Source: Delphinapterus leucas
Lineage: Eukaryota; Chordata; Mammalia; Artiodactyla; Monodontidae
Length of the DNA stretch: 64,000 bases
Direction: 5' to 3'
NCBI RefSeq assembly: GCF_002288925.2
Contig: NW_022098045.1
Coordinates: 2,368,237-2,432,236, forward strand
Shown here: positions 43,362 through 56,160 of the stretch, one piece after another
Layout of the letters: each line of letters opens with the position of its first letter
Position numbering within the stretch: the stretch's first letter is position 1
Position numbers and translations under genes: made by a program
The notes under the pieces: generated by a model
Told to the model about the DNA's origin: nothing
The model's database searches: none
What the model saw: the letters and a program-made list of their open reading frames with translations, nothing else

Positions 43362-45664
43362 GAAAATTGGGATTAAGTCATTCTTAGTGTGGAATGTTTT
43401 TGGAAGAATATGATTTAGTAAGAGACATCCTACTACCCCACTGATGATTTTAAACACATGAAAGATTGAGACCTACTCCCCTAGAATGGTAGTGGGATCA
43501 CACATGTGTTACTTGGGTTCACATTTACCTGGTGGCTTCAGAATTGCAAATGATACTGGTTATTGCCCATTTATGCTCTTTCCTGCAAGGTCAGATATTT
43601 TAAAATCCCATTGAACATCGAACTTAGCAGTAAATAAAGGGTCAGAGAGAGGAAATTCTCTCCATGCAAGTGAGAAGGAGGCTCATATCAGAAAAAAAGG
43701 AAGTTAGTAAATTTTGTATCTTGTCTGTAAGTAAATGCCAATGGTCTATTTGAAATAAAGGAGACATGGTGTTTTGTTCAGAGTGATGAGAAAATATTAG
43801 GAATAAGAATGGAAAAAGTAGAAGGAAGGGATGTTTATCCTAGGTTATTTTTTGTAGTGGAAGTGAGCTCTATCTTGGTAATGTGTGACCTCTAATCCTG
43901 TGCTTAGTACTTCATGGCTGGGTCAACAGGCTCTTGGTAGGAGTGGTAAAATTTTGTGGCAGAGCACATAGTAGACAAACATGTGTGGGTGGGTTCTCTG
44001 GAATAAGACACACTGTGAATGTTCTAGATAACTTTTCCATGTGACATTGAACTTACTGATTAAACAGTTGCCAAAGGGACTGTTACCACTAATGTTTTGG
44101 GCCCCTCTGCTTGAGACCTGTCTAGAACACCGTGTTCTTATCATTAGACAGACCAAGAAAGTCAGTGTGATGGTCACTGCTCTGCACTTCTTTTCTGATT
44201 TAAAGCTGACCTAAAGAAATGATTAAGATTTAGCTTTCCAAATCTGCCACGTATATGTGTTTAAATTTTACTGCTCTGGAGTACTCCTCTTTCCAATATT
44301 CCTGCATTTAACTCTCCTATTCCACAAGATTCTACAGCATACTATCTACACAGGGGAGAAAATGCTAAAATTCAGCTGTCTGCTCCTAACTATGATAAAG
44401 CTCTGCGAGGACCATGTTTGGCTACACTCGGATACAAAGCAGATGGTTGTCCTACCCCGACTTCAAACCCATGAGCTTAGTGCACTATCTCTCCTTTATC
44501 CATGTAACATATGATTAAAAATTAGTAAGAAACAATGTTGTAGATCATATTAAAGAACTCTGTCATTATGCAATTATGTTAATTTCTGCTCTGTGAGGGT
44601 CCCCTCATGTTTGCTGCGTAGATACTTTGTGAGGGAAACTTTTTTTGAAGAGTTCCAAATGGGAAGCAGTACAAACTGCTTTTGGCTTACTCCTCAATGT
44701 ATCTGAATTTACATCTTCTTATTTCTTACTTCTCTGTTACAGGTATCAGAGTGACATTAGCCATGAATTTCCCTTTTGCTTTTCCTATTCTTCCTCTGGA
44801 AAGACTCTCCATTTCATTCCTGGGTAGAATGGAATGTCCCTTATTCACATTCAGAGTTCTCTCTATCTAAAGCTTATAAAAGGGGGGGGGGGGTAAAGAC
44901 AATGTAGATTGAAATCATACAAGTTTTGTTTTTAATATGTGGATGAACAAGATTAAAGAGTAAATCCTTCTCTCTGGAAAAAATTTCTCAAGATTATTGT
45001 GTCTCCTGAAAATCCTATAATGATAGGTGAATATTAACACTGCTTTTCTTTGCATTTTAATCCTTCTCAAGACATTAAATAGGGAGAAGATCATATACAA
45101 AGAAGCCAGAAAGAAAGTATTTTTTAAAATTGTCATTAAATATGTCTGTATTTTCATGTCTATGTCTATTTATCTGCCTCTACCTTCTTGCCTTTAGTAA
45201 ATTGGCTTTATTTTTTAACATTTGCTTCAGAAATAATTGTATTCTCTCATTCTAAGGTTCTCCTCTCCTTGCCTGTAGGAGATCCTTGTGGATCACTACT
45301 GGTATCCAGCTGTTTATGGATATTACTTCTTTTACCTTCGTCTAGCTCACGCCCTCTCTAAGTTCACTATTTCCTCTTATCGACCCCTTTTATCCATTTG
45401 GCATATTTGGATCTCCAATCTTTTAATCCTATTTCTTTTCTCTTCTATATACTTCCTTCCCCTAATTGAAACCTGGCTCTCTAGTTCATTGACAAGCATT
45501 TACTGAACACCAGTTATGTACAATCTTCTTTTTTTGGCACCTTGTATTTCACCAATCCATTGAATTTTCACTGCCCTAAGAGAGCCTGCATTTTTCATCC
45601 CAAGTTGGTGGAGTGATTCAGATTCTGAGAGGCTCTCATTTCTAGGCTGGAGAGATGCTGCTTC
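43362..45664. other. Unrecognised sequence
   Basis: About 2.3 kb with no recognised gene or repeat apart from the G run at 44,882. Open frames of 60-85 codons are featureless. 'gacaagcatttactgaacacc' near 45,490 could be an L2/MIR scrap. Confidence 0.45.
44882..44893 (+). repeat. G12 homopolymer
   Basis: Twelve consecutive G between AAAA and TAAAG, rare in this AT-rich window. Could be length-variable or prone to sequencing error. Confidence 0.9.
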
Positions 45665-46090
45665 TGTCGACTGAAAAAAAAAAAAAGCACAACCTAAAAG
45701 TTGATAATTATGTTTTATTCAGTGTACATTCTGAGGACTTGAGCCTGGGAGACAGGCTCTGGGACTGTTCTGAAGAAGTAAGGGAGGAACCAGGATATTT
45801 AGGAGTTTTTGCAACAAAAACCAGGTAGTCAGAACATCAAAAAAATGCTGTTAATTAAAGAAAAACAGGACATCTGAAGTTAGCACTTTTCTATGTATGG
45901 AAAATGCAAAGTCTGGGCTCATTGAAATCATTCTTTTCGTATGTACCTTAAATGTCTAGGGCCAGTACCCTGTTTTCTCCATCATGAATCCCCTCAGGGT
46001 GCACCTTTAGGATGGGTTTGCGGCTGCACTGGCTGATGGCTTGATGGCCATGACATCCTTTGTTTACTGATATTGCAGGTGACATTCTTT
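45665..46090 (-). mobile_element. ERV1-type solo LTR, copy 1 (diverged)
   Basis: Parallel to the LTR at 52,536 in the same orientation: both begin TGTCGACT at the left and share 'tttattc', AGCCTGGGA, 'gccaggata'/'accaggata', AGGAGTTT, GCACTTTTCTATGTATGG-type, GGCTCATTGAAA, 'ggccagta' and ACATCCTTTGTTTACTGAT. AATAAA lies on the minus strand (at about 45,711). No internal viral genes adjoin it. The right edge and target duplication are unclear. Confidence 0.65.
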
Positions 46091-49000
46091 GTCCCCACTC
46101 CCCTTTGTGTACCAAGCACAGGGTCCAGCACAGTATTAGTTTGGATTTAATTTTTCAGCGATAGAGAATCATTACAAATCTTTGAGTGGAAGGAGAGCAA
46201 CGATTGCACATGATATTCTAGGACGATATTTGTGGGAGTAATGTGCAGGATTGCTTGTGGTTTGAAGTATGTGTGTCCATTAATACTTACTACAATAAAA
46301 CTGAGAGAGAGAGAGTAAATAGAGACCAAAAAAGAAAGAACTAAATGACTTCTGACTGATTCAATAGAAGGCGAAGGAGCCCTTTGTTAGATGATAAAAC
46401 AAGAGTTGTAAGCAAATAAGAAAGAACAATTGGCTCAAGAAGAAGATGAGGAACTAAAATAATGTAATTTTATGGAAGTCATTGTGAAAGAGGCGAGTCA
46501 AGTGCCATTAACTGGGCCCTTTCATATGCATGAAACATGTAGCAAATATTTTCCTACTGAGGTTGAATACTCTACCTGAGAGGCAGTTCAGAGCAGTGGT
46601 GGAGGTAGAAAGCATTTGGAGGAAACCGAAGAGGAAATGAGTAGTTTTCACACAGGAGTCATTATCAGGTAACTGTGCATGGGAGAACCATGGCTATGAC
46701 ACACTTTTCTTTAGGTTGGATCTGACTACAAGATGTGCTGAAAATTCCTGTTAAGAACTGAGCTCTACATGATAATTCATGTGACTTACAGGGGTGGGAG
46801 GCCTCAGGACTTCCATTATTTTTTATCTTTCTGTTGCCCACAGGGGGGCCTGCCTCTGCTACTATCCAGGCATCCTGTACTCCAAGGACTCCTTTGCCAG
46901 AGTAGGAATGAGGCTTGCAGAGCTCCAGGCTTCCTGACACTCCCTGATCAGCTTGACTATACTTATTTTTTTTTAATTGGGGGAATTATGAAATTTTAAA
47001 TATTCCTAGATTTTAAAGCAATCATTTTCTCCTTAGTTGTTATGATAAAAAAGGATCTTCCTGAAGTTCTCTTTGCTCTAATGGAATACCAACCAGCTTA
47101 AAAGAGGATTAGAAAATCAACTGTCAACAAAGACCAGGCAGGTATAACACAAACATATGAATTAGGCTAGGTATAAGACTATTGGGAGTGACGTTCCTGT
47201 AGTAAACTAGATAGGGTGTGCTCCACCCAATGGCATGCAAATTGAAATGCCTATAAAAAGCTCTTTACTGCAGGATAAGCAACGTGAGTATATATCATTT
47301 GAACAACATGTTTTGAGAATGCTTCTGTTAGATTGAGGTATAGAGAGAAGGATCTCCCACTGAGTTTCTGCTCCTGTCGCATTATGGGCTAGTCACACAA
47401 CTTGCCCTATATCAAATGGATGCATAGGCTGAACTTCAGATTTCATATATTATCTTTGCTCATGATTGAGTTAAAAGTTTAGGAAACGAAAAGGCAGTAA
47501 GTGTAATTCATTGAATTGTCACTATGATTGGCCACAGTGTCATTGTAGGGTTTGGATTGGGTGATTTTTGCATTGATAGTACTTGAACATATTCTAACCT
47601 CTACCAACTTCTAGCCTAGTCTGAAGCAGTAGAAAAATCTAGACAAAAAGCAAAAGCCAATGTGTTTAAAACCTCAATAAAAGAAAAATAAATGAATACT
47701 GTCAGAGTTTAACACAGCTGTTTATTTTCTGTTTGATATTTTTATTCTGAGGTGTAGTAATTACGTACCAATAATATTATTAATATTCTGAACATTTTTG
47801 TCACTGTGGGAAATTAATTTCATTTATTTAATTAAATATTTTAAACTTTCTTTGCTAAAGAATTAAATGTAGCTTTAGTTTACCGTGGGGTTATATCTTT
47901 TCCTCTAAAAATATGCCTATGGTATTTTTGTGAAATTCAACAGAAAAATAGAATTACACTACCAGCAATTTGCTTAGAAACACCTCTGTATCTGAATAAA
48001 GGATATTGTAAAGCAAAAAGAATGAAGTTTTATAGTATCTATGATATAATAAGATCCTTTAAGGTTAAATTCAAATAGGTGTAACTCCAGATCATATAGG
48101 ACCATTCTCTTGAAAAATAAAAAAGAAAGGCAAAGATTTTTTTCATATAGAGTGTAGGTGAGAGAAAAGATAGAAAATTTGAGTATTTTTGCAGCTTGGG
48201 GACTATTCCATTTGGTTTTTACTATTCCATTCAATTCCTTACCAGGGCAATTTTCCATTTGTAAGGGACAACGCTCATTAAACAGCATGTGTGTATGTCC
48301 AAGGGTTTGTTTAACTTAAAGAGATACAGTATCTTCAAGTTTTCCAAACAAAAATGGCCAGTTCAAAGTTCTATGACCAGTGGCATGTAAACTGAAGCAA
48401 TCAGTGCAAGCCTGGTGATGCTCTGTTAAAATTTCAAAGGTTACCATGCGTGGGCTTTAGAATTTGTTTAGAGAGACGCAGCGATAACCTTGACTCTCTT
48501 TCAGTGGAAACAAGAGTTTATTAATCTGAGACCCATCATCCACATTTTAATCATTAATGTTTATCTGAAGATTCAGGTAATCATATTCCACTATAGATTA
48601 CTTGGTTCTACAGATGGGTGACTGTATTTTATGTTTGCTTTTTCCCATGCCCTGCAATTTTAAATTGTTCTTTTTGGAGTTTAATTTTAATTCAGTTTAT
48701 TCAACTCAATGTCAGGTGGCCTAACACAGTTATTAGGGGTCTTCAAAGGTCTCTGTCCAAACAACAGGATTAGGCTTGCAACTTGATTGCTAAACTCAAC
48801 TTTAGACTTTTTCCTGTTTAGTGTCTTAGTTGCTGAAGTGGAAATATCTATAAATCAGATATCTTGCTTTTAATTGAAGAGATCTTTTATGCACTGGCTA
48901 ACAATGACTGCTCTTTCAATGAGACCATATAAACAATAATTGGTTGAGATTGAACTTCATGAAAACTCATTTAATAGATGCTTAGTGTGCAAGCACATTA

Positions 49001-49229
49001 ACTTAGTAAGTACCTCCTAAAGCTCATTCAGGTTCCCCTTTCCCAGTTTTATTGTGATAGGTTCTCAGTTTTCTTTTAAAGTTTCTAAAAGGACAGACTT
49101 GCCTTTCTACTTTACAATGCATAACCAAACCATAATTGTTATTGTTATTTTCTGATTTTATTCTTTCACCTGCCACAAAAATAAAACATGTTTTTTTTGT
49201 TTGTTTGTTTTCATTGGGTAAATGTTGCT
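46091..49229. other. Mostly unrecognised sequence
   Basis: About 3.1 kb without a recognised repeat or gene. It contains a (GA)n stretch near 46,303 and the promoter-like motif cluster at 47,189. Open frames up to 104 codons are featureless. Confidence 0.4.
47189..47289 (+). promoter_or_regulatory. Promoter-like motif cluster (tentative)
   Basis: In order on the plus strand: CRE half-site TGACGT (47,189-47,194), CACCC (47,225-47,229 region), CCAAT (47,227-47,231), octamer ATGCAAAT (47,235-47,242), TATAAAAA (47,252-47,259) and, about 25 bp further on, a splice-donor-like GTGAGT (47,284-47,289). Spacing fits a Pol II core promoter. No downstream open frame or exon is recognisable, and chance or an unrecognised LTR promoter are both possible. 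Confidence 0.25.
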
Positions 49230-49456
49230 CTGAAAATTTTTTTTTTTTTTTTGCGGTACGCGGGTCTCTCACTGTTGTGGCCTCTCCCGTTGCGGAGCAC
49301 AGGCTCCAGACGCGCAGGCTCAGCGGCCATGGCTCACGGGCCAAGCCGCTCCGCGGCACGCAGGATCCTCCCGGACCAGGGCACGAACCCGTGTCCGCAT
49401 CAGCAGGCGGACTCTCAACCACTGCGCCACCAGGGAAGCCCTGAAAATATTTTTTT
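49230..49456 (-). mobile_element. CHR SINE, short form
   Basis: Body about 49,241-49,440: T run, GCGGTACGCGGGTCTCTCAC to CCACCAGGGAAGCC. Direct repeats CTGAAAATTTTT and CTGAAAATATTTTT. The 95-132 codon open frames overlapping it are SINE translations. Confidence 0.95.
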
Positions 49457-50209
49457 TGACATATGTATTTCTTAGATGTTTGGGTAGTAGTTGGTAAATC
49501 TTTCTATTCTTTCATTGATTATCTATTTTAGGTATTTTAAATGAGGACTAGGATAATGGAAAGCTACTAGATCTCAACTTAGAAGAACGAGGCTTTATGT
49601 CTTGGTACCACTTACTCGAATTTGAACCTTAGACATGTTTGTTCTTCTCTCTGTACTATTTTCATGGTCTCCCAGAGCTACTGAAATAGTTATGTTTAAC
49701 ATTATACAAGAAATTATGTTGCATTGATATATAGCATTATTACTATTATAAGGTCCTGGAATAAAAGACTAGTGCCTGTTCAATTAAGTTTTGTGGATCA
49801 TATTTCAAACTAAAAATAAATACTCATGGTCTAACAAGTAATTTTTTTTATTTGTGAGTTTAAATAGCAAGGCTTAAAGTATATAAAATTAAACCATATT
49901 CAGTTATGCTTCTAACTAAAGATAATATTGAATGGAATTAATAGCAAATGTCATTATAATGTTGAGTGGAACTTCAGGGTTATGATATTTTTTTTCAAGA
50001 ATAGGTTAATTTTAACCACTGTTAAATTTGCAACATCAGGAGTTTTAAGTCACATTTCCTTCCAGAGCTCCTACAGCACACATGTGGTCAGCCCTGTCCC
50101 CTGACCTTAGTTAATGTGTAGGGAATCTGGAAGAATTCTGTGAGTCTGAAATAATCAGTGTTAAGTATATGGATAAAGTTTGTGGGCTCTGTGAGTCTCA
50201 GGCATGCAG
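49457..50209. other. Unrecognised sequence
   Basis: No gene or confident repeat seen. Confidence 0.5.
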
Positions 50210-50450
50210 CAGAGTGAATGGCAAAGAGCACTGCTCCTGAAGTCAAAATGCCTGGGTTTGCATCCTGACCCCACTACTTACTAGCTGTGCACTCTGGAAC
50301 AAGGTGAACTACTTAACCTGATGCTCCATGCTCCTTACCTGTTAACTGGGCATAAAAATAATACCTGTCTCAGTTGTGAGGATTAAATGAGTGCTTATGT
50401 GTAAAATGATCGGAGCAAGGTCCATCATAAGTTCTATTTAAGTGTTTCTT
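50210..50450 (+). mobile_element. MIR
   Basis: Sense order: 'ctcctgaagtcaaaatgcctgggtttgcatcctgaccc', CCACTACTTACTAGCTGTGC, 'ataaaaataatacctgtctcag', GTGAGGATTAAATGAGTGCT. Confidence 0.85.
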
Positions 50451-50579
50451 TTTGGGAGTAAACACTCATTTCCCCTGCCTGATGCTACACAGACTTACTC
50501 TTAGGGACTTGTTCATGTTTAGACATAGAGAGAAAAATCTGCACTTTATAGTGGTATCAGAGGAATCGAAATTGTAGAA

Positions 50580-50690
50580 GGAACTTTATAAATCATCCAG
50601 CCCCATCACTCCATTTTATAGATGAGGAAATTGAGACCCAAAGAAGTTGAATTACTTGTCCAACATCACTTTAAATAAACTCCTATTAGG
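50580..50690 (-). mobile_element. MIR-like fragment, antisense
   Basis: 'ccattttatagatgaggaaattgagacccaaagaagttgaattacttgtccaacatcac' is the antisense MIR core. Confidence 0.65.
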
Positions 50691-50834
50691 CAGGTAAACC
50701 CATTACAGATTTGTTACTGATGGGTATACTCTCATCTAGCTGGGATCATGAAATATCCAGATTGCTTGAGTCCCTTGGATTACAAAGACCCACCGAGTTG
50801 AACTGAGATCTAAGAGCTTCAACTGACCCAAGGT

Positions 50835-51790
50835 GAACACCTTAATAGACATTTCTCCAAAGAAGACATACAGATGGCCAGTAGGCACATGAAAAGATGC
50901 TCAACATCACTAATTATTAGAGAAACGTAAATCAAAACTACAATGAGGTAACACCTCACACCAGTCAGAATGGCCGTCATTAAAAAGTCTATTATTTAAA
51001 TAAATGCTGGAGAGGGTGTAGAGAAAAGTGAACCCTCTTACACTGTTGGTGGGAATGTAAGTTGGTACAGACACTATGGAAAACAGTATGCAGTTTCCTC
51101 AGAAAACTAAAAATAAAGTTACCATATGATGCAGCAATCCCACTCCTGGGAATATACTCAGACAAAACTATAATTGAAAAAGATACATGCACCCCTATGT
51201 TCATGTATAGCAGCACTATTCACAATAGCCAAAACATGGAAACAACCTAAATGTCTATCGACAGATGAATGGACAAAGAAGATGTGGTACATACATGCAA
51301 TGAAATACTACTCAGCCATAAAAGAGAACAAAATAATGCCATTTGCAGCAACATGGATGCAACTAGAGATTATCATACTAAGTGAAGTAAGTCAGAAAGA
51401 GAAAGACAAATACCATATCATATCGCTGGTATGTGGACTCTAAAATATGGCACAAATGAACCTATCAACAAAACAGAAACAGACTCATAGACATAGAGAA
51501 CAGACTTGTGGTTGCCAAGGCAGAGGGGGGAAGGGAGAGGGATGGAGTGGGAGTTTGGGGTTGGTAGATGCAAACTATTATATTTAGAATGGATAAACAA
51601 CAAGGTCCTAATGTATAGCACAGGGAACTATATTCAGTACCCTGTGATAAACCATAATGGAAAAGAATATAAAAAAAGAATGTCTATATGTGTATAATTG
51701 AGTCACTTTACTGTATAGCAGAGATTGCCACAACATTGTAAATCAACTATACTTAAATTACAAAAAATAAAAATAAAGGAAAAAAGAGAA
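50835..51790 (+). mobile_element. L1 3' end, sense
   Basis: Starts with ORF2 text CATTTCTCCAAAGAAGACAT and runs to the 3' UTR end 'gtaaatcaactatacttaaattacaaaaaataaa'. The C-terminus of ORF2 is readable in two frames (51,062-51,250 with [16 protein letters not shown]; 51,174-51,443 with WYIHAMKYYSAIKENKIMPF). The switch between them marks a frameshift near 51,205. Flanking duplication not resolved. Confidence 0.9.
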
Positions 51791-52531
51791 AACCTAAGTA
51801 AAGCTCGAGTTCCCTGATTTGCATTTATTGTCTTTCTCTGATTCAAGGTGCTCTATTTTTATGCATTTAGATTTTTATGTATGCAGAAAATCTTATTAAT
51901 GTGCAGTTTCAAAATTCCAGATTTCAAAGCCTCTAGCTTTGTGATGCTGCCTTAGGCTTACTTTGAATTTTGCTTTCTGGTATTGTGTGTGAGTTGTCTG
52001 AGCGCCAAAATGAGAATTCTTGTTAAGAGGGAGAACAGTGTAAAGCTACAGATGCTTAAGATGGATCCAACTAAATGAAATATTTCTACTCTCTTTGACA
52101 AAAAGAAAAGAAAAAAGATTGGTGGATTATGGAAAACACAGAATACTGGGGATAGAGCAGTAGCAGTCCAAGGCATTTTGCAACAGGAATACATGTTATC
52201 AAAGTCTCAATTTATAGCAATATCTATAAAAAAGAATATCTCACTCTATTAGATAAAACACTAGAAAAGTAATTTTATTGCAGTGCTTGCTTCACCATGA
52301 AAACTTCTAAGTGTGTAAATTAACTAATTCAGTATAATTCAATTTACCATGCAAACTCTTGTGTGCCACACTGGGGGATAGGCAGCAACGGTTGTGTTGT
52401 ATTAAGGGAAAGCTATTACTTATAAGGAGCATTTCTATAAAAGTATTTTTTTTTCCTGAGATTTTGATTTATGTTAGTTCTTTTTTGGAGCCAATTTAGT
52501 CTCTTGTTGACCCTCAGATAATGAATTTACT
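51791..52531. other. Unrecognised sequence
   Basis: No gene or confident repeat seen. Confidence 0.5.
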
Positions 52532-53054
52532 GTTATGTCGACTTAAAACATAATGCACAACTTAAAGTTTAGAGTTATATTTTATTCGGTGGACAAATCT
52601 GAGGTCTTAAGCCTGGGACACAGCATCTCAGGTAACTCTGAGAGACTGCTCCGAAGAGACAAGGGGGGAGCCAGGATAAATAGGAGTTTCTGCAACAAGG
52701 ACCAGGTAGGTGGAACATCAAAATATTACTGTTAATAAAAGAAAACCAGATATCTCGAGTTAAAGAATTTAGTGCTTTTCTATGTATGGGAAGATGCAAG
52801 AGTCTCGGCTCATTGAAAAAATTCCTTTGATAGGCACCTCAGCTATCTGGGCCAGTATCCTGAGTTTCCTCAGGTGCATCACTGGTGGTGGCTGTAGCAG
52901 CTGACTGCTAGATGGGCTTGGCAGTGGACTGCCCTGTTTGTCTCCATCCTGAATTCCTTCAGGGCTCACCCCCAAGAGGCTGTAATATAGTGGCTTGATG
53001 GCTGCAACATCCTTTGTTTACTGATTTGGCAGGCAATATTTTAGTTCTCAGTTA
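52532..53054 (-). mobile_element. ERV1-type solo LTR, copy 2, with 4-bp target duplication
   Basis: LTR 52,536-53,050 (515 bp), TG at one end and CA at the other (plus strand TGTCGACTTA...TTAGTTCTCA), flanked by GTTA at 52,532 and at 53,051. A 4-bp duplication fits class I (gammaretrovirus-like) ERVs. On the minus strand an AATAAA lies about 55 bp from the 3' end. No gag, pol or env adjoins it, so it is a solo LTR left by LTR-LTR recombination. Family name not assigned; possibly MER41-like. Confidence 0.75.
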
Positions 53055-54160
53055 TGTCACTCCTAAATTTAATACAAATCTGTAATGATAGATATTTAGA
53101 AATTGCAGATTTAACATTCACAGTTTTGATTACTTTCAAACAACTCTGAAGGTCCTTTGCATGTACAAGTTTATACTTGTGCTGAGACATACATTTTAAT
53201 TGAGGGTGTTGGGATGTTGAGTGAGTCACTCACTTATTCTCTTATTCACTGAATAAGTCAAATATTTGTTGTGCATTTACTATATGCCAGCCTATCACCT
53301 AAAAGGTCTAGCCAGCCCCATATATATTTCAATATTGCTTTTTGGGTTTCTAGTTTCTTTGTCCAGTAACTCATTACTGTGATATTAGCAAATTCAGAGT
53401 TAAGACAGTTTTAAGGATCTACTATATGTTCTCTCATATAATTTTGATCTTTAAAAGGATATTTAACATGGAAGGGTCATTGTGACTAGGTTTGATGAAT
53501 CAGGTCTGATATACTTTTCTACTTTGATTGATTCTCTAATTATTTGGCTGATATCACATACCGCTTGGTTTATTTTTCCCAGCACCCAGAATACCATCTT
53601 TTGTGTTAATTTGAATAAAATTAAATTAAATTCTGTTTAAACGTGTGAATTCATTAGCTCTGTAATTTCTCTGTTGGTGTAGCAAACTTGCTATCATATG
53701 TGCTTATAAACATAAAATTTGCTACAATTTATTATAAAATTTTCTTAAATTTAAAAAATTTGAGATCAGAACATCAAATACTACAATGATCTATGAATTT
53801 GATGTATATTCAGAATTGGTAAGAGTGTATGAGGAGGTATGTGTGACCTCTTAGGTATTAAAATCAGCTGACCAACTCTGATAGCAATTCATACGTTCAA
53901 ATAAATTTGTTATTTGAAGCAGTGACACTTCCTGCATTGTTAGATACTTCCTTGACAAAAGTTAAGTCTATTAATTTTCAAGGAACAGTCCATTTAAATT
54001 TGTATTCTGCACTCTGAGTAGTACAAAAAATCCTGTTGAATGGAAATAAGATTCTAACTTCAAAAATGGCCTTTAAAATACCTTAGTTTCCTAATCTAAG
54101 ATGATTTGATTACTTGTTTTATTGTTGTAACATATCTAAAATTAGGGAGCATCTTGGAAC
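53055..54160. other. Unrecognised sequence
   Basis: No gene or confident repeat seen. The phrase near 53,240-53,290 ('ctgaataagtcaaatatttgttgtgcatttactatatgccag') is probably an antisense L2 or MIR scrap. Confidence 0.45.
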
Positions 54161-54424
54161 TGATATGTGTTTTTTTTTTAACATCTTTATTGAAGTGTAA
54201 TTGCTTTACTTAATTTGTATGTGTTAATTTCTGCTTTATAACAAAGTGAATCAGCTATATATATACATATATCCCCATATCTCCTCCCTCTTGTGTCTCC
54301 CTCCCACCCTTCGTATCCCACCCCTCTAGGTTTTCACAAAGCACCGAGCTGATCTCCCTGTGCTATGTGGCTGCTTCCCACTAGCTATCTATTTTACTTT
54401 TGCTAGTGTATGATATGTGTTTTT
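54161..54424 (-). mobile_element. Young-type L1 3' end, antisense
   Basis: Only the 3' UTR is present (54,175-54,410): ACATCTTTATTGAAGTGTAA, 'ctgctttataacaaagtgaatcagc', 'gctgatctccctgtgctatgtggctgcttcccac'. Direct repeats TGATATGTGTTTTT bound it. Antisense counterpart of the 3' UTRs at 18,238 and 58,040. Confidence 0.9.
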
Positions 54425-55761
54425 TAATGGTGCTTTCTTTTTTTCTTCTTTCCTCTCCTCTGAAAAGTTATTACTAAATTGTTAAATCATGTCTTAAATA
54501 ATGGCATATTAAAATGGATGAATAATGTAAATCAAATGGAATATGAGAGGATCAGTTTTTGTTTCATTTCAATTTCATGTAAGATATGTAATTGAAAAGG
54601 TAAATTAAGCAGCTCTTCCTACAGATTTTTCAAATTAATGAAATTTCACTAGCATTTCTAATTTCCCAAGATTTTTGTAAACTACAGAATTCTACTAGTG
54701 TAATCACGTTACTATAGTCTCCACTCACACTGGATTTTATGAAAACGTGTTAAAAACTACATGTTGAAAATATTTATTACTGACTTTATTCAATAGTGGT
54801 GTAATGGGAGCAAGGTGCTTTATTTATACCTTAGCATAATTCCTGGTACGCTGCAGGCATGCAATAAATATTTGTGGAATGATTGACTAAAACAATGAAT
54901 GCTTAATATATTTCAAAATTAGTTAAAGATTTCTCTAAAAATCCCTACTAGGGTATATGATTAAATTCTATGAATATATTGATACTTAACAGTGACATAA
55001 AAACAGAAAGACATGTAGCAAATCCAGGTCATCAGATTGAATCAGAAATCTGCCTCCCATTGTTTAAAGAAAATAACTAGTAGAAACTATTAAAAAATTG
55101 TATGTGTAGATATTGAATATGTGCAATTATATGCAATATAGTCACTATATATTGAAAAATATGTGTATTTAGAGATATTGATAATTTAACCAAAATGAAT
55201 GACCTTTTGAACATGGCACTTACATCCGGTTTCTTCTGTAAATCTTTGTAATATAACTTATTTTCATAAAATTATGTGATTTATAAATAACAGCAAAAAT
55301 GAACCTGAATAATTAATCTATTTAAGTGATTTTTAAAATTATACATGTTACTTTAGGTTCTTAGGTTTATAATGCATTTGTGATATCCCTGACATTCGCT
55401 AAAAATTTGGGGGGATATAGATCAATTTTCAAAGAAAAATTAGTTTTAATTTACTTAAATACATGTGTGCGTTTGTAAGTAAAGCAGCTGTGTAAGAATG
55501 TAACTTTCCTTAATTTTTTCTAAGTCAAATGTATTTCAGTTTTGAACCTGCTCAAGTAGAGTACTTTTCATCTCCATCACTTTGGGGTTGCTTAAGACAC
55601 GTCTCACAGTTATTTCCTCTCTGGGGTATTACTCCCTCCCAAACCCTTCCTGAATAGAATACAGGGTCTGTCTTTCTCTCAAGATACTAATTTTTCTAAA
55701 GCTTTCCTACACTCTTGGAGAAAAAGAGAGCCTTTAAGACAAGCCTTTCTCTCTGACTTTG
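54425..55761. other. Unrecognised AT-rich sequence
   Basis: About 1.3 kb. 'gcataattcctggtacgctgcaggcatgcaataaatatttgtggaatgattgac' near 54,834 is an L2 3' tail scrap; nothing else recognised. Confidence 0.45.
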
Positions 55762-56160
55762 AGGGACCATATTCTTTTTTTTCTTTTTTAATTGAAGTAT
55801 AGCTGATTTACAATGTTGTGTTAGTTTCTGGTGTACAGCAAAGGGAATCAGTGATATATGTACATATATATGCGTATATATATTCCTTTTCATATTCTTC
55901 TCCATTATGGTTTATTACAGGATATTGAATATAGTTGCCTGTGCTATACAGTAGGACCTTGTTGTTTATCTATTTTATACCTAGTAGTTTTTATCTGTTA
56001 ATCCCAAACTCTTAATTTATCCCCTCTCCCCTTCCCCTTTGATAACCGTAAGTCTATGTCTGTGAGCCTGTTTCTGTTTTGTAAATAACTTCATTTGTAT
56101 CATATTTTAGGTTCCACATATAAGTGATATCATATGATATTTACCAGGGACCATATTCTT
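55762..56160 (-). mobile_element. L1 3' UTR insertion, antisense, precise duplication
   Basis: Body 55,777-56,145 contains TTTTTTAATTGAAGTATAGC, 'gttagtttctggtgtacagc', 'ggatattgaatatagttgcctg' and 'taagtgatatcatatgatat'. Flanks AGGGACCATATTCTT at 55,762 and 56,146 are identical. No ORF2 retained. Confidence 0.95.

Noticed and set aside
45665..53050. A single provirus bounded by the two related LTRs
   Set aside because: The interior holds unrelated repeats and no viral genes, and the right LTR has its own 4-bp duplication.
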